64,000 bases of DNA from Tillandsia leiboldiana. Lineage: Eukaryota > Streptophyta > Magnoliopsida > Poales > Bromeliaceae. A model generated the notes under the pieces. The model made no database searches. It saw only the letters and a program-made list of their open reading frames with translations, and was not told the origin of the DNA. Of this stretch, positions 32,329 through 44,287 are shown one piece after another. Every line of letters begins with the position of its first letter. The first letter of the stretch is position 1. The position numbers and the translations under genes are program-made. The stretch covers positions 21,885,471 through 21,949,470 of the forward strand of contig CM055074.1 in assembly GCA_029204045.2 (NCBI GenBank). The letters are read 5' to 3'.

Positions 32329-34239
32329 TTATTTCAAGGAAAGCATTCCAATTGCTTTACGCAAATGAATAAAACGTTTTTGATCCAAAGGTTTTGTTAA
32401 AAAGTCAGCTAATTGATCTTTAGTTGAAATGTAGGAAATTTGAAGAATATTTGATTCAACTAGCTCTCTAAGAAAATGATATCTAAGTTCAATGTGTTTT
32501 GTTCTTGAGTGCAACACAGGGTTTTTTGAAATGTTTATAGCACTAGTGTTGTCACATAAAACAGTTACCGAAGTTGCTGAAATCCGGAAGTCGCTCAACA
32601 CGCTTTTCATCCAAATGAGTTGAGTTGAACAACTACCCGCTGAGATATATTCCGCTTCGGCAGTCGAGAGTGCAATGCAGTTTTGCTTTTTACTATGCCA
32701 TGCAACAAGGCAATGGCCAAGATAAAAACATGCACCACTCGTACTTTTCCGATCATCCACATATCCTGCCCAATCGGCATCTGAGTATCCAATAATATCT
32801 AGACTTGTTCCCATAGGATACCAAATTCTGAAATTAATGGTTCCTTTGATGTACCGGATGATCCGTTTCACCGCTTTCAGGTGAACCTCCTTTGGTGCTG
32901 ATTGATATCTCGCGCAAATCCCAACACTAAAGGATATGTCCGGGCGACTAGCTGTGAGGTAGAGTAGACTTCCAATCATGCTGCGATAAAGTTTCTCGTC
33001 TACATTCTAACTAAGAGATTCACTTCCTAATCCCTTATTGCTAGTTCCCATAGGAGTAGGAAAATCTTTAGAATCTTCTAATCCGAATTTCTTTACCAAC
33101 TCCTTTGCATACTTGGATTGACACAGATGGATGCCTTCACCATTTTGTTTCACTTGCAATCCAAGAAAGTATGTCAGTTCGCCCATCATAGACATCTCAA
33201 ACTCGCTTTCCATGGTTTCTGCGAATTTAGAAGCATCATTATCCATTGTCGCTCCAAATACAATGTCATCGACATATATTTGTGCAACAATGAAGTTATC
33301 CTGATAATGCTTCACAAAGAGAGTCCTGTCTGCTCCCCCTCGAGTATAGCCCTTCTCCAAAAGGTGCTTTGTCAACCTTTCGTACCAAGCTCGCGGTGCT
33401 TGTTTTAAACCGTAAAGAGCCTTTTTCAAACGAAAAACATGGTTAGGTAGTTTACAGTCTACAAAACCTTTCGGTTGAGCCACATAAACTTCCTCATTCA
33501 AAAACCCATTTAAAAACGCGCTCTTAACGTCCATTTGAAAGAGTTTTATTTTAAAGTGACAAGCAATAGCGAATAAGATACGAATGGACTCGAGTCTAGC
33601 TACAGGGGCGAACGTTTCATCAAAGTCTATACCTTCTATTTGAGAGTAGCCTTGAGCATCTAAACGTGCTTTGTTCCTGATGATGGTACCTTCCTCATTT
33701 TTCTTATTCTTGAAAATTCATTTAGTACCGATCACATTGTGTTGCTTCGGAGGCGTCGTTAATTCCCAGACTTTGTTGCGTTCAAACTGATGGAGCTCTT
33801 CCTGCATTGCTTCAATCCAGTAGTCATCCTGAAGAGCTTCATCGACGTTCTTTGGTTCGATCATGGAAACGTAACAAGCGAATCCACAAACCAACTGTCT
33901 CCGAGTTTTGACTCCTTCTTGTGGGTCTCCAATGATGTTTGATTCAGGATGATCTTTGGAGATGCGTAACGTTTGATGTAATGGAGTACTCGAAGGTACA
34001 TAAGATGATTCCTGCACATCAGATAAACTTGAAGAACCATTAGATGCATCATTAATATTGGAAGTATTATCATGAGAAGATGCATTTACAGGAGTATCAT
34101 CATCAAGAGAGATATCAGGGGTAGATTTATCAGATGCAAAGTGGAAAGCTTCATCTACTTTAACATTTATAGATTCTACGATCGTTTTAGATTCCAAGTT
34201 AAATACCCGATATGCTCTGCTATTTGTAGAATAACCCAT
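32329..34239 (-). pseudogene. pol: A pol: integrase C-terminus, reverse transcriptase, RNase H
   Basis: Copia-type reverse transcriptase (RVT_2) and RNase H domains in one frame. RT motifs are present: MDVKSAFLNG with the catalytic Asp, and YVDDIVFGA. RNase H shows GYSDADWAG, STAEAEY and the DNTSAI segment, ending MLSLK-stop. The frame is broken by TGA at 33718-33720 (Trp in E) and TAG at 33007-33009 (Glu in E). Gene order integrase before RT identifies Ty1/copia. E's homologous segment is open, so these are private losses of A. Confidence 0.92.
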
Positions 34240-35426
34240 GAAAATCCCTTCGTCACTTCGAGAGTCAAATTTTCCAAGATTTTCGCGGTCACGTAAAATC
34301 TAACATCGACTCCCAAAGATACGAAAATATTTGATGTTTGGCTTTCTACAAAACCATAGTTCATATGGTGTATTTAACGTTCCTGGGCGCAAATAAACTC
34401 GATTAATAACATAGATTGCAGTGTTCACAGCTTCAGCCCAAAAATATAACGGTAAATTCCGGCTATGAAGCATAACACGTGCCATCTCTTGTACAACCCT
34501 GTTTTTGCGCTCGACTACACCATTCTGTTGAGGTGTATAGGGTGCTGAGAATTCATGTTTTATCCCATTGGAAGCGCAAAAATCAATGAATTATGAATTT
34601 ATGAATTCTCCACCTCTATCACTTCTAACACGAATGATCTTTTCATTCTTTTCAATCATAATACGAAGGCAAATCTCGTGAAAAGAATCAAAAGTATCAG
34701 CTTTCTCTTTTAAAAATGCTACCCAAGAATACCTAGAGAAATCATCAACCAATAAGAAAATATACCATTTACCTCCCAAGGATGGTTGCGAGTCGGCCCC
34801 ATAAGATCCATATGCAATAATTCCAAGGGCCGTTTGGTACCGACGTGATTCAAGTTCTTGTGTGCAGTCCTAGATTGTTTTCCCTTTTGACAACCACCAC
34901 ACACAATATTTTGTTTAAGTGAAAGTTTAGGAACCCCCTTGACCACGTCTTTGTTTGAAATTCTAGCAAGTTCCTTAAAATTTATGTGACCTAGCCTTTC
35001 ATGCCAAAGTGTTTCATTATTCAAAGAGGCTAAGTTACAATTTTCAGAAATTTTATTGGGAACAACATAACAATTGTTTTCAGATCTAACCCCTTTTAAA
35101 AAGAAAACATGATCCTTATCAGTTACAATGCATTCAACAGATGAAAAATTAACAAAAAAATCATTGTCACAAAGTTGACTGATACTTATGAGGTTAGTCT
35201 TAAGCCCATCAACAAATAACACATTATTCAGAATCGGGCCATCTGGAATAGCTACTGTTCCTTTTCCAACAATTTTGGAAGACTGACCGTCTCCGAAAAC
35301 TACAAGTCCTCCGGAGATTTTCTCAAAATTTTGAAAGCAGTTTTTGTCACCGGTCATGTGACGGGAACAGCCGCTATCCAGATACCAAGACGAATTATCA
35401 TATGCATGCAAGGAAATATTTGTAAC
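34240..35426 (-). pseudogene. pol: A pol: aspartic protease and integrase
   Basis: The protease has the WYLDSGCSRHMTGD active-site segment (about 35345-35390), followed by a GAG-pre-integrase zinc-binding region (HERLGHINFKEL, CGGCQKGK) and the integrase core (LLHMDLMGPT, then DDFSRYSWVAFLKEK, SDRGGEF). Breaks: a one-base deletion near 34780 relative to E, TAA at 34591-34593 (Lys codon elsewhere), and TAG at 34300-34302 (Tyr in E, within SRCYILRD). No functional integrase could be made from this copy. Confidence 0.9.
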
Positions 35427-37450
35427 AAGACAAGGGAAGATTTCACCTTTGCGTACCCAAACCTTTCGAGTTTTGGTGTACGTCGGAAATGATTGTGAAG
35501 TTGATACGTTTGGTGAAAGCGTCTTGTGTGATCCATTGCTTTTCCTTGACGTCGTCGTCTTGTTTGATGAACTACCGAGGCTTTTTCCTTTCGAATAATT
35601 TGCATTTGATTTCCGAGGAATCACCCTTTTAGTAGTCTTTGCAAGAAGTACTTGAGTTGAGCGTTTGGCTCCCATCTTGCAATTTCTCCTTATGTGCCCT
35701 GCAATACCACAACGAAAACATACCTTAGTGCTTGACGATCCCGAGGAGGGTGAAGTAGGCTTGTTGTCGTTGCTTGTCGTGAATTCCGGTGTCGGAGGAG
35801 GAGATACCGACTGAGGCACAAAAACTGTCCCAACCGAACTAAAATTGTCTTCAGTTCGATTGTATCTGAGGCCGAATTTGTTTGATTGACCAAGACCAAG
35901 AAGCTTATCCAACTTACTCCTTCCAGATGAAAATCGCTGTAAGTCATCCTTGAGTTGGAAAATGGTCTCTGTCATTTCTAATTTTTCCTGTCGAGCCTCG
36001 CAGTTGAGCTTCAAGAAGTAATTCGCTTTGTTCACCATATCTACATAATTCTTCTCGAATTGCTCATTGGACTCTTGAAGTGAAGCATTTACTTTTATCA
36101 GATTATCCCTTTCCACTTCAAGATCGGTCGAGAGAGAAGTTACCCTTTTTACTTCTTCTTCGAGATCCTGCAATCTCCCTCTCAACCCCTTGTTTTGCTT
36201 AGCCAGTTTCTTTGAATCCCTCAAAAGTCTGTGGTAGGCTAGAGCAAAATCTTCACCTTCCGAATTATCCGATTCATCGTCCGTTGCAATCTTTTCAACA
36301 GTGGAGTTGGACAATGACTCGGATGTACTTGCCATTAAGCACATGAAGGGTGAAGATGTGGACTCGTGGAACGCCGTTGCGTTATCTTCTTCATCACTTG
36401 ACGATGACTCATTTGACGATGAGGTGTCATCCCAAGTGACGGCTTGCATCGCCTTCTTCTTGGACGGATTCTTATTTGGACATTCCGTTGAGATATGGCC
36501 GTATCGTCGGCACTTGAAGCATTGGACTTGTCCTTCTGTGCTTTTCTTTTTCTTAGAAAAACCCTCTTGCTTTCTTGACTTGTAACTTGAAGAACCCTTG
36601 CCTTTCTTCCACTTTTCGAAGGATGGAGTTTTTCTTGAATTACCCCTTCGAAAATTTCGGCGAAACTTCCTTGTCAAGAGAGCGAGCTGCTTCTCAAAGT
36701 CCTCCATAGATAGGTTCTCGTCATCGCCTGAGGAGGATGAATCCGCGTCTTCTTCTTTTGTTGTTTTCAAAGCATAACCTGAAGACTTAGAAGACGATGC
36801 CTTTCCCGAAGAATAGTTAGTAGGAAATGTCATTTCATATATTTGTAAAGAACCAACTAATTCTTCTACACCGATTTCGTCCGGGTGTTTAATAGTTTCA
36901 ATGGCTGTAACCTTGGATCGAAATCTTTCGGGAAGAGTTCTTAATATTTTTCTTACTACTTTAAATTCTGGAATCTTCTCTCCCAAGTTAGCACATGAGT
37001 TTACGATGTCTTGCAATCGTGTGTAATAGTCTGTGAACGATTCATTTTCTGCCATGAAAATAGAGTCAAACTTGCTCGTAAGCATTTGCAGTTTCTGAAT
37101 CTTCACAAGGTTAGTTCCCTCATGCGTAACTTGAAGAACATCCCAGATTTCTTTCGCAGTCTCACATGCCGAGACGCGAGAGAACTCAGTTTGAGACAAA
37201 GCATTAAATAGAGCATTAATCCCTTTGCCATTGTAAGAAGAAAAATCTATCTCTACTTGGTCCATTTCGACCTAGGTTTGATGGTGCGAACATCACCAAT
37301 AAATTCAGTTGGATTAGACCATCCTAATTCAATTGATTGCCACACCCGTTCGTCGATGGAAATTAAAAAGGCTTTCATCCGTACTTTCCAGTACGCATAA
37401 TTTGTTCCATCGAAGAACGGAGGTCTGTTGATGTTTCCACCTTCAACCAC
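35427..37450 (-). pseudogene. gag: A gag
   Basis: Gag with UBN2-like capsid region, knuckles CFKCRRYGHISTEC and CFRCGIAGHIRRNC, and a coiled coil of about 120 residues between them. It runs in frame into protease after GEIFPCL, as in a single copia gag-pol ORF. The N-terminal segment (37450 to about 37253) is separated by a one-base frameshift near 37255, and the expected start codon reads GTG, not ATG (37448-37450). The A and E Gag proteins are clearly related to those of B, C and D but form a separate subgroup. Confidence 0.9.
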
Positions 37451-37469
37451 TGATTACAACCCTATTCCC

Positions 37470-37481
37470 TCTCTGATACCA
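37470..37481 (-). other. Primer-binding site of A
   Basis: The minus strand reads TGGTATCAGAGA, two bases inside the LTR that begins at 37484. Confidence 0.87.
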
Positions 37482-37483
37482 CT

Positions 37484-38804
37484 TGTTGGGTTATGTATAA
37501 TTGGATCTAAATAGGGGAAAAAAAACACCTAGAGGGGGGTGAATAGGTGTAAACAATAAACACTCAAAAATCTTTGCGATATAAAACCCAATGCGGAAAA
37601 ATAAATAACACGCAGAGATTTTTACGTGGAAAACTCCAAACCGGAGTAAAAAACCACGGGACCGATAACACGGTGAAATCCACTAGAATTATAACACGTA
37701 CAAAGGTGATATACCGTACTCACAGACGACTCAACCTTTTTCCATACGCTCCTAGTTGATCTTCTCCGCTCGCTCCGCAACGCTTCTCGAATCCACGATC
37801 TGCGTCCAACGCCGAATCCACGACGTCCGACCGAATCCACGGTCTTCACCCAGTAGCACGCTTCGAATCCACGAACGTACCTCGCTCCGAATCTACGAGA
37901 GCGGTTGCACCTTGAATCCACAAGGCCACGCGAGTCCACGCGCCGATTTGGGATAAATCGTTGTTTTTGGGTGGTGATGATCCGCCGAATACTTAGATTA
38001 GAAATAGATCGGAAATACCATCTAAGTATTCATTGATTTGATTCTACTCAAAATATGAGTATGAAAACCTAGAATCAAATCAATTAATATAGATGAAGAA
38101 ACATAGGATTATATCTATTGATTTCCTTTCTTCTCTATAGGTGGATTCATATGGCCGTCTATTGATATATTGGCTTTTGAGGCTTCCGTGGCTTACCCTA
38201 GAAAAAGAATCATAGGGTCTATTTATAGGTTAGAAACTATTGGAAGAAGATAAGAATCAAAAACTATCCTTTTCTGAAATTTTTTAGGATGACGATCCGG
38301 ATCAGATTTCGGCGATCCGGATTGCAGTAACGAGACAGACAGTTTCCTGAAAAGCAAAGGTTCGGGATCCGGATCGAAGTGCCTTATCCGGATTGTTCAT
38401 ACAATTCACCAAACACCACTGTTCGGGATCCGGATTGAAATGCCTGATCCGGATCGTTCATATATTACGATAAGAACCAGTGTTCGGGATCCGGATCAAG
38501 GAAGGCTACGATTCGGATTGCAGTTGCGTATGAACTAACACCCTTCGGGATCCGGATTGGAATGTCTGATCCGGATCCTGAACATGTCCCATGTCCAGTT
38601 TTTGATTTTTATGCAATTAAAAATTCATCCAAGTGTTTCTACACTATAAGAAGTATTCGGATCACCAAAGATAAATAGTTAAACATACCTGATCCTTTTG
38701 AATTCTTCTTTCTTGAGATTGAGTTATATGATCCAACCTTCTTTACCTTCAATCTTCAAGACTTAACCGAATTCACGAAATACGCCAACTTAAATTCCGT
38801 AACA
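37484..38804 (-). repeat. 5' LTR of A (1321 bp)
   Basis: TGTTGGGTTATG to AATTCCGTAACA, followed by the CAAAC duplication. It contains a GAATCCACG array (about 37790-37925) and about five paired GATCCGGATC units (38290-38580) upstream of the TATA box. Confidence 0.94.
38220..38227 (-). promoter_or_regulatory. TATA box of A 5' LTR
   Basis: The minus strand reads CTATAAATAGACCC, about 65 nt downstream of the last GATCCGGATC unit. It is the most likely core promoter for the genomic RNA. Confidence 0.7.
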
Positions 38805-39441
38805 CAAACCGCTGGTGTGCGTGTAAGTAACCATGAGCATAATGACCGAAGTCCATGCTTGATATAAAGCACCGCGACACTAGTCGCCATAGATATCAAA
38901 TAAAGGGGATACTCATGCAAAAAGGGGTTAGTTGATAACCATTAGCACATCTACTTTACTCTTACATAGAATATGATGAAGCCCCACTTAAGAGAAAGAC
39001 GCACGATAAGGGTACCTACCTTGAATCGCGTTGAACAGAACACCTGAAACCGTCCTGCGCCCTCGCATGATTCCCGGACCCTATAAGTCCCCAACCAAAA
39101 CATCAGTAACACTTAACATAAAAACCCAGACCACCCGAGTAGAAAAACCAACTACAAGGCGCACGGGTGGACACAGAGACCGGGCGGCTGTGAGGTCCTG
39201 GAATCCCCCGCGTAGGGTTGCTGGTTGTTGGGCAGCTTTCGGTCGCCGTTGGGGGTGTTGGTGCGCGTGTTGGGGGCCCAGAAATGGATTTGTGATGCAA
39301 TTTGGGATTTGCTTGCATCACTGGAGGCCTGTGTGGGTTGCGCGCATTTTTGGACACAAGTGGTGGACTTCGGGCTTAAATTGAGACCCCGTGGGAAGTT
39401 TGAGGACCCGTCGGGTGTTTAGAAGTGATTTCGCGCGATTC
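38805..39441 (-). mobile_element. Gypsy-type LTR fragment, right piece
   Basis: Continuation of 14345-14659 after the duplicated CAAAC; CAAACCGCTGGTGTGCGTGT parallels CAAACCGCGGGTGCGCGTGT in F at 40364. The later part (about 38830-39441) has no recognisable gene. It abuts element F at 39442. Confidence 0.6.
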
Positions 39442-39524
39442 TGTCACGCCCCGGGGTTTAACCAAGCTCCTTTTTTTTTTTTTTTTGAAAATCTTTCTTC
39501 CCAGGCGCGTGCCCAGACCCGCCA

Positions 39525-39571
39525 CATATACAGATTTACTCCGCAACCGGGCAGAGTCTCCTCTGTATATG
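39525..39571 (-). other. Hairpin near F LTR 3' end
   Basis: CATATACAGA pairs with TCTGTATATG around a 27-nt loop. The second copy is at about 45719-45766. It has the same position relative to the LTR end as the hairpin at 8316-8366. Confidence 0.6.
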
Positions 39572-40530
39572 CACGGCGTCGCGGCTCCTACAACATCCAA
39601 TCACAACATTCAGTCAACTCAATTATTTATAAATACAGCTACTCATGCACAACAGGTTGAACTCGGGGCAGATTAATTTGAAAGCATAAATCCATGGTTC
39701 GAAAGTAGTGCCCACCCGGCACTTAGATTTCTAAAACAGTTTCGAAAGTCATAAATCCACAGGGTTTTGAAATCGGTGCCCACACGACACCCAGACTTTT
39801 AAAACGGTTTTCGCAAATCTTTTCTTCGTCTACTTTCCATCTTAAAAACAGCCCAGCAGTACTAGAAACTAAATTCAACATACTCAAATCTGAAAGCAAA
39901 ATACCGACATCCACACCGACCCCACGAGGGTATCGAGAACCACACCGTAGACTACAATATCAAATGAAAAAAAAGAATAAGATAAGCGAGAAGAATTAAA
40001 GTCTAGGGCCCCCAAGGACCCGCAAGCTCCTGTCTCGGCCTCACTGTCGGCTAGCTCTCACCCCCGAACGAACCTGTCACGGAGTGGGAAGTCAGCAACA
40101 TAATAAACATAGAGAAAGCAGGAAAGCAAGCAATAACTCAAACCGTCAAACTATCCGGAGCAAACACCCTCCCGCGAGGGAAAAGTAAACACGAACACCT
40201 GCAATGAAACCTGACCACGTCGAGCATCAACGTCGACGGGTCGCACCGCTCATACCTTGGCGCCTCAAACCCCACCACAACGGGGGCCCCACTACGACAC
40301 CTCGTGGGTATACACGGGTCAACGACCACTTTTCCGGAAAAGCGCACCCTCTGCGGTGGCCAAACCGCGGGTGCGCGTGTTGCAGCCTCGAGCATAGTAA
40401 TCACGAAACAATATACATATACGTCCAAGTATGCAAATATACATCCATGCATGAGTACTATATGAACAGTGTATAATCTAAACACAAGCACCGTAGGACC
40501 ATACGAAATAATTAATGCCTTTCTACAATG

Positions 40531-40815
40531 TTTAATCCAAGTACAAGATCCCTAGCATTTTAAAAATCAGCACAGTTAAGCACATAATGTCTAAAGCCCA
40601 TCGATATTTAATCCAAATCCAAGATCCATAGCATTTCAAAAATCAGCACAATTAAACACATAATGTCTAAAACCCATCGTTATTTAATCCAAATACAAGA
40701 TCCATAGCATTTTAAAAATCAGCACAATTAAACACATAATGTCTAAAACCCATCGTTATTTAATCCAAATACAAGATCCATAGCATTTTAAAAATCAGCA
40801 CAATTAAACACACAA
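40531..40815. repeat. 76-bp tandem array, 3' LTR copy
   Basis: TTTAATCC starts at 40531, 40607, 40683 and 40759, giving a 76-bp period with about 3.7 units. Each unit has CAAGATCC and TAGCATTT, then CACATAATGTCTAAA. Confidence 0.92.
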
Positions 40816-42733
40816 GCTTGACCTCGTCCAACGGATAAGACTAGTTGCTAAGGCTTTAAAAGTAAAACCCACCTGAATGAAGGCCGATCCCGAACTCCCG
40901 CTAGACTACCGGGAGGCTGGTGCTGAACTGCTGGGCCCTGAACAGAGACTGTAGTCAGAACTAGACTCACATATACCCGTCCCGTCGACACGACGGTAAC
41001 GGAGTGTTTATACGGGGCAATGTTGCCGATTTACCGCACAGAATCTAACTCTCGATCAATGAGGACCTACTGAACTCTAACAAGATGCCTAGTAGGCGTG
41101 TAAACGCTGTCTAAGGACAGCCAGCAAGTCCGAATCGCATTTTAGTCCAAAATGTAATTTAATTTGCCTAGAGTTATTGCATTAATCCGATGTTTCGACT
41201 CGTTCTCAAAATCCGGGAGTCCAAAAGCTGCGCCGTAACTTTCAGCGCGTTTGTAATGACGAGACGGAGGCCGTGCTCACAATAATTGGGCCGAGACCAG
41301 GCCCATTTACAAGTTGGCCCAAAAACACCAGGGTTCACAATGTAACTATGTTCAAACTTTAACCTTTACTTGATCAATTAAGGAGCTAGCTAGAGCATCA
41401 TGTATAGGAAGGTAAGTAGAGTTGAGGGCTCACCTCAGGTGCACCCAGGAGTGGCCGGAACAGTCGGCCGGAGCAACCCGCAAAGATGCCTTGAGCTCGG
41501 TTTGGTGTAACTCCAAAGCAGACCTTACCCTGTCAGCAACCGAGGTGAGCAGCAGCTAGTTAGGGGTCCCAGGTGAGGACTAATCCATGTTGGGTCGAGC
41601 CCCGGCGGCCGGAGGCGGCGGCGGCCGGAGATGAGCCCGAGAGGCTTAGCTCGGGTGCAAGCTTTAAGACCGAACTACAGGGGGTCTCTGGCCTCAAAAT
41701 AAAATCGTGGAGTTCTTATAATGGAGGTTTAGAGCCTACCTGTCGAGGTGGCCGGAGTCCGGAGCGCCGGGGATCGCCGGAGTCCAACCCGAGGCTCAAA
41801 CGGGTGCAAATTCTGTGACGAGAAACCCGACGTTAAATCTTGCATGCAAGATGGTGGGGAAGTTCCTATGGGCCAGAGGAACTCACCTGGGCGGTTTTCC
41901 GGCGTCGGGGATCGTCGGCAAGCCGCGGCGGCGGAGCTCAGCCGAAGCTTCGTTGGCCGTTAATGGCGGTTTCCGGCGAGGTCGCTCCGGGCCGGTGCGA
42001 GATGGACCAAAATGTCTGTCCCAACTCCTCGATGCTCGGTGCAGTGGTGGCCGGCAACGTGAGGCCGCGGCGGCGCCGGACGGCGGTTGTCGGCCAAGGT
42101 TAAAGATGACCGGTTTCTAGGGCACAACCGATCGTGCCCGATCTTGATCTGATCGTGATCAGACTTCGGGGAGGTGTTGCAGTATCCAAGAGGAAGAAGA
42201 TCAACGGTGCTGATCTTGAAAATGCCGGCCGGATGATGGCGGCGCGAAGAGCTCGGCCCAAAAACGATAATCCGGCGGTCAGGTTCTCTCGCCGGCAATC
42301 GGGATGACGGCGGCGGGCCGGACTGCACCCGGAGGGTCGTCTCGACGTCAGGAATGTCATGGTCGGGCTCAAAAGCCGAAAATAAAATGAAAGCTCCATG
42401 ACCTACCTTGGCCGGAGTTTGGGAGGAGAAGGGTGCTTTCCGGCGGCGGCGCGCGGCAGCGAGGGACCTCGGGTTCACCTTGGCTCCGCTTCTGCTATGT
42501 CGAGGATTACTCCAGAGAGGGTTGGGTCCATCTAGAGCTCCTGCGTGGATCTCGTTTTCTTCAACCCGAGAGGAGGAGGTAGCTTGCTTCCTTCTCCTCC
42601 GGCGGCTGGGGAGGCGGCGGCCGGTGCGGCTAGCTCCGTGGAGAGCGGCAGAGGAGAGGGGGCGGTTGCAGGTGCGGCTGGGGCTCGGGGGATCTAGGGT
42701 TTAGGGTGTAAGAACCCTAACCTAGCTATATGC

Positions 42734-42757
42734 GTATATATATATAATGTATATACA
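42734..42757 (-). promoter_or_regulatory. TATA-like promoter in F LTR
   Basis: An AT-only TATATATATATAATGTATATAC stretch lies between a U3-like part and CTAGGTTAGGGTTCTTACA on the minus strand. The 5' LTR copy is at 48934-48957. If this is the start site, most of the LTR (about 3.2 kb) would be transcribed leader. Confidence 0.45.
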
Positions 42758-43570
42758 ATAGCAGTTTAGTCCTCCTCCTTTGACATTTTAGGTTTTGGTC
42801 CTTCTCGGTAGCTTTTAGTCACATCTAGGTCCCTCTCCAAGAAGTGGCACGCAAATCGAGGTACAAACTATGGGGATTATTGTGCAAAAACCACATTTTT
42901 CGCTGTATTTCACGCTTTTCGAGGCGATCCAGTCGCCGAAACGGAAAATGGACTGCGCCATGACGTCCGGCTCGACGAGACCTATCAGGTAGCGATCTCT
43001 GATTTTCGCGAAACTGCCCGGATAAAATCTCGGTCCATAATAACTGTGTCAAAATACAGTTTTCGCGCTTTTCGAGATTCCAGAGTCGTCAAACAGAATT
43101 TTCGACTGCGCCGTTGCGTTCAGAACATCTGAGCCGTTCGAAATGACTACCTGGATCACTATATTCGGGTTCCGAACAGTGAAATAGTCAATATTGTATT
43201 CGTCGGGGTCTCGAAAACCAGGGTTACTGTTCATCTACAGTAACTCACTTAAGTGCACTGTGCGCAGAGGACACTGTTACATTGGTCGCGAGATTCTCCC
43301 ACTTCTTAGTTGAATTCTGGAAGACCCGACCGTCAGATCGAAAAGTGCTGAATATGAATCTCGCTCAGTTCGACGAGACGATCGCAACGGTCAACTCGGA
43401 TTTCCAAGATCATGTCCGGATCGGAAAAATAGCCCTTTTGTCTCGTAAATCGTGTAACTCGCACACTGGCAATTGACTAAATAAATCAACATAGGTCTTT
43501 TGAACCCGAAATCGACTACGATTCTGCTTTTAATCTATTTATTAAAGATAAAATATTTTGAGTCTTTACA

Positions 43571-44287
43571 TCACTTACAACTTAAAAGAAGTTTCGTCCC
43601 CGAAACTTACAACTTAAAAAAAAAGTTTCATTCCCGGAGCTTACAGCCTGAAGTCATACTCTATGAAACTGCTCAAAAAGTTTAATCGAGGGCTACAAGT
43701 CAGTCGCAAGGTATCTACAACTCTAAGGCTACTAATTTAGACCCAATCTAATACTCCTCATTACAGGGCAGGGTATTTCCTCAGTTCTTTCGACCGTCCG
43801 TTGCCTGCAGCCAACGTGCTTACCAAAAGAACAGCGGAATACCAAAGGTTTGTCGCCAGCGACCAGTTGGGGACGCAACTCCTACCAGACGGTACATCAC
43901 ATGCTTCCCAACACAATCCCAGTGCCAAAACATAACCTTTATCGAGGATTACTACCGCCTCGCGGTCATAAACATCGCCATGACTACCACTTAGGTGAGC
44001 CCACGTCGATCCACAAAACCTGTGCGAAAGGTGGGGTCAATTTGCATCGGAGACTGTGCAATTCACGCACCGGTATGCGATTTGCTAAGGTTAGATTGGC
44101 CCCCTCGCCTGTAAGCACACCGGACCGGAACGGTCGACGAAACGAGAGGTAGAGCTAAAGGCAGGAGGGCTCGCAAGGGTCTGGTAGGGTCGGGTTGCTC
44201 CGGCCCAAACGGAGCTTCTATGAAGCCAAGGGGAAGGAAGGTAAACGGAAAAAGGAAATGTAGAGAACAAAGAGAGATAAGTACCTG
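43571..44287 (-). other. 3' noncoding part of F internal region
   Basis: Next to the LTR, AAGTTTCGTCCCCGAAACTT is followed by a near copy (AAGTTTCATTCCCGGAGCTT). The same word precedes the 3' LTR of gypsy G (53034-53055). The rest is unassigned sequence with no supported gene. Confidence 0.6.

Larger units (their letters stand above)
14660..38804 (-). mobile_element. Sirevirus-like copia element A with 3' ORF, carrying nested B and C
   Basis: Matching 1321-bp LTRs (14660-15967 plus 28534-28546, and 37484-38804) are flanked by CAAAC target duplications at 14655-14659 and 38805-38809. Without the nested B insertion and its duplicated 5 bp, the element is about 11.6 kb: gag, protease, integrase, RT-RNase H, a spacer, then a 461-aa extra ORF before the polypurine tract. 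Gag-pol is broken by several mutations, while the 3' ORF is intact. By eye about 15 substitutions separate the LTRs (about 1.1%). Confidence 0.94.
39442..43570 (-). repeat. 3' LTR of F (4129 bp)
   Basis: Direct repeat of 45637-49772. It contains a hairpin, a poly-T run at 39472-39486, a 76-bp tandem array, a GC-rich segment (about 41570-42700) with GCCGGAG words, and a TATA-like promoter near 42734. The ORFs inside are not preserved between the two copies because of many indels. Confidence 0.93.

Noticed and set aside
40531..40815. CRISPR-like spaced repeat
   Set aside because: It is a head-to-tail 76-bp tandem array with no unique spacers, inside a plant LTR.
41573..42704. ORFs within the GC-rich part of the F LTRs as a host gene
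   Set aside because: The duplicate copy at 47770-48900 does not keep any of these frames, and the region lies within the LTR boundaries.
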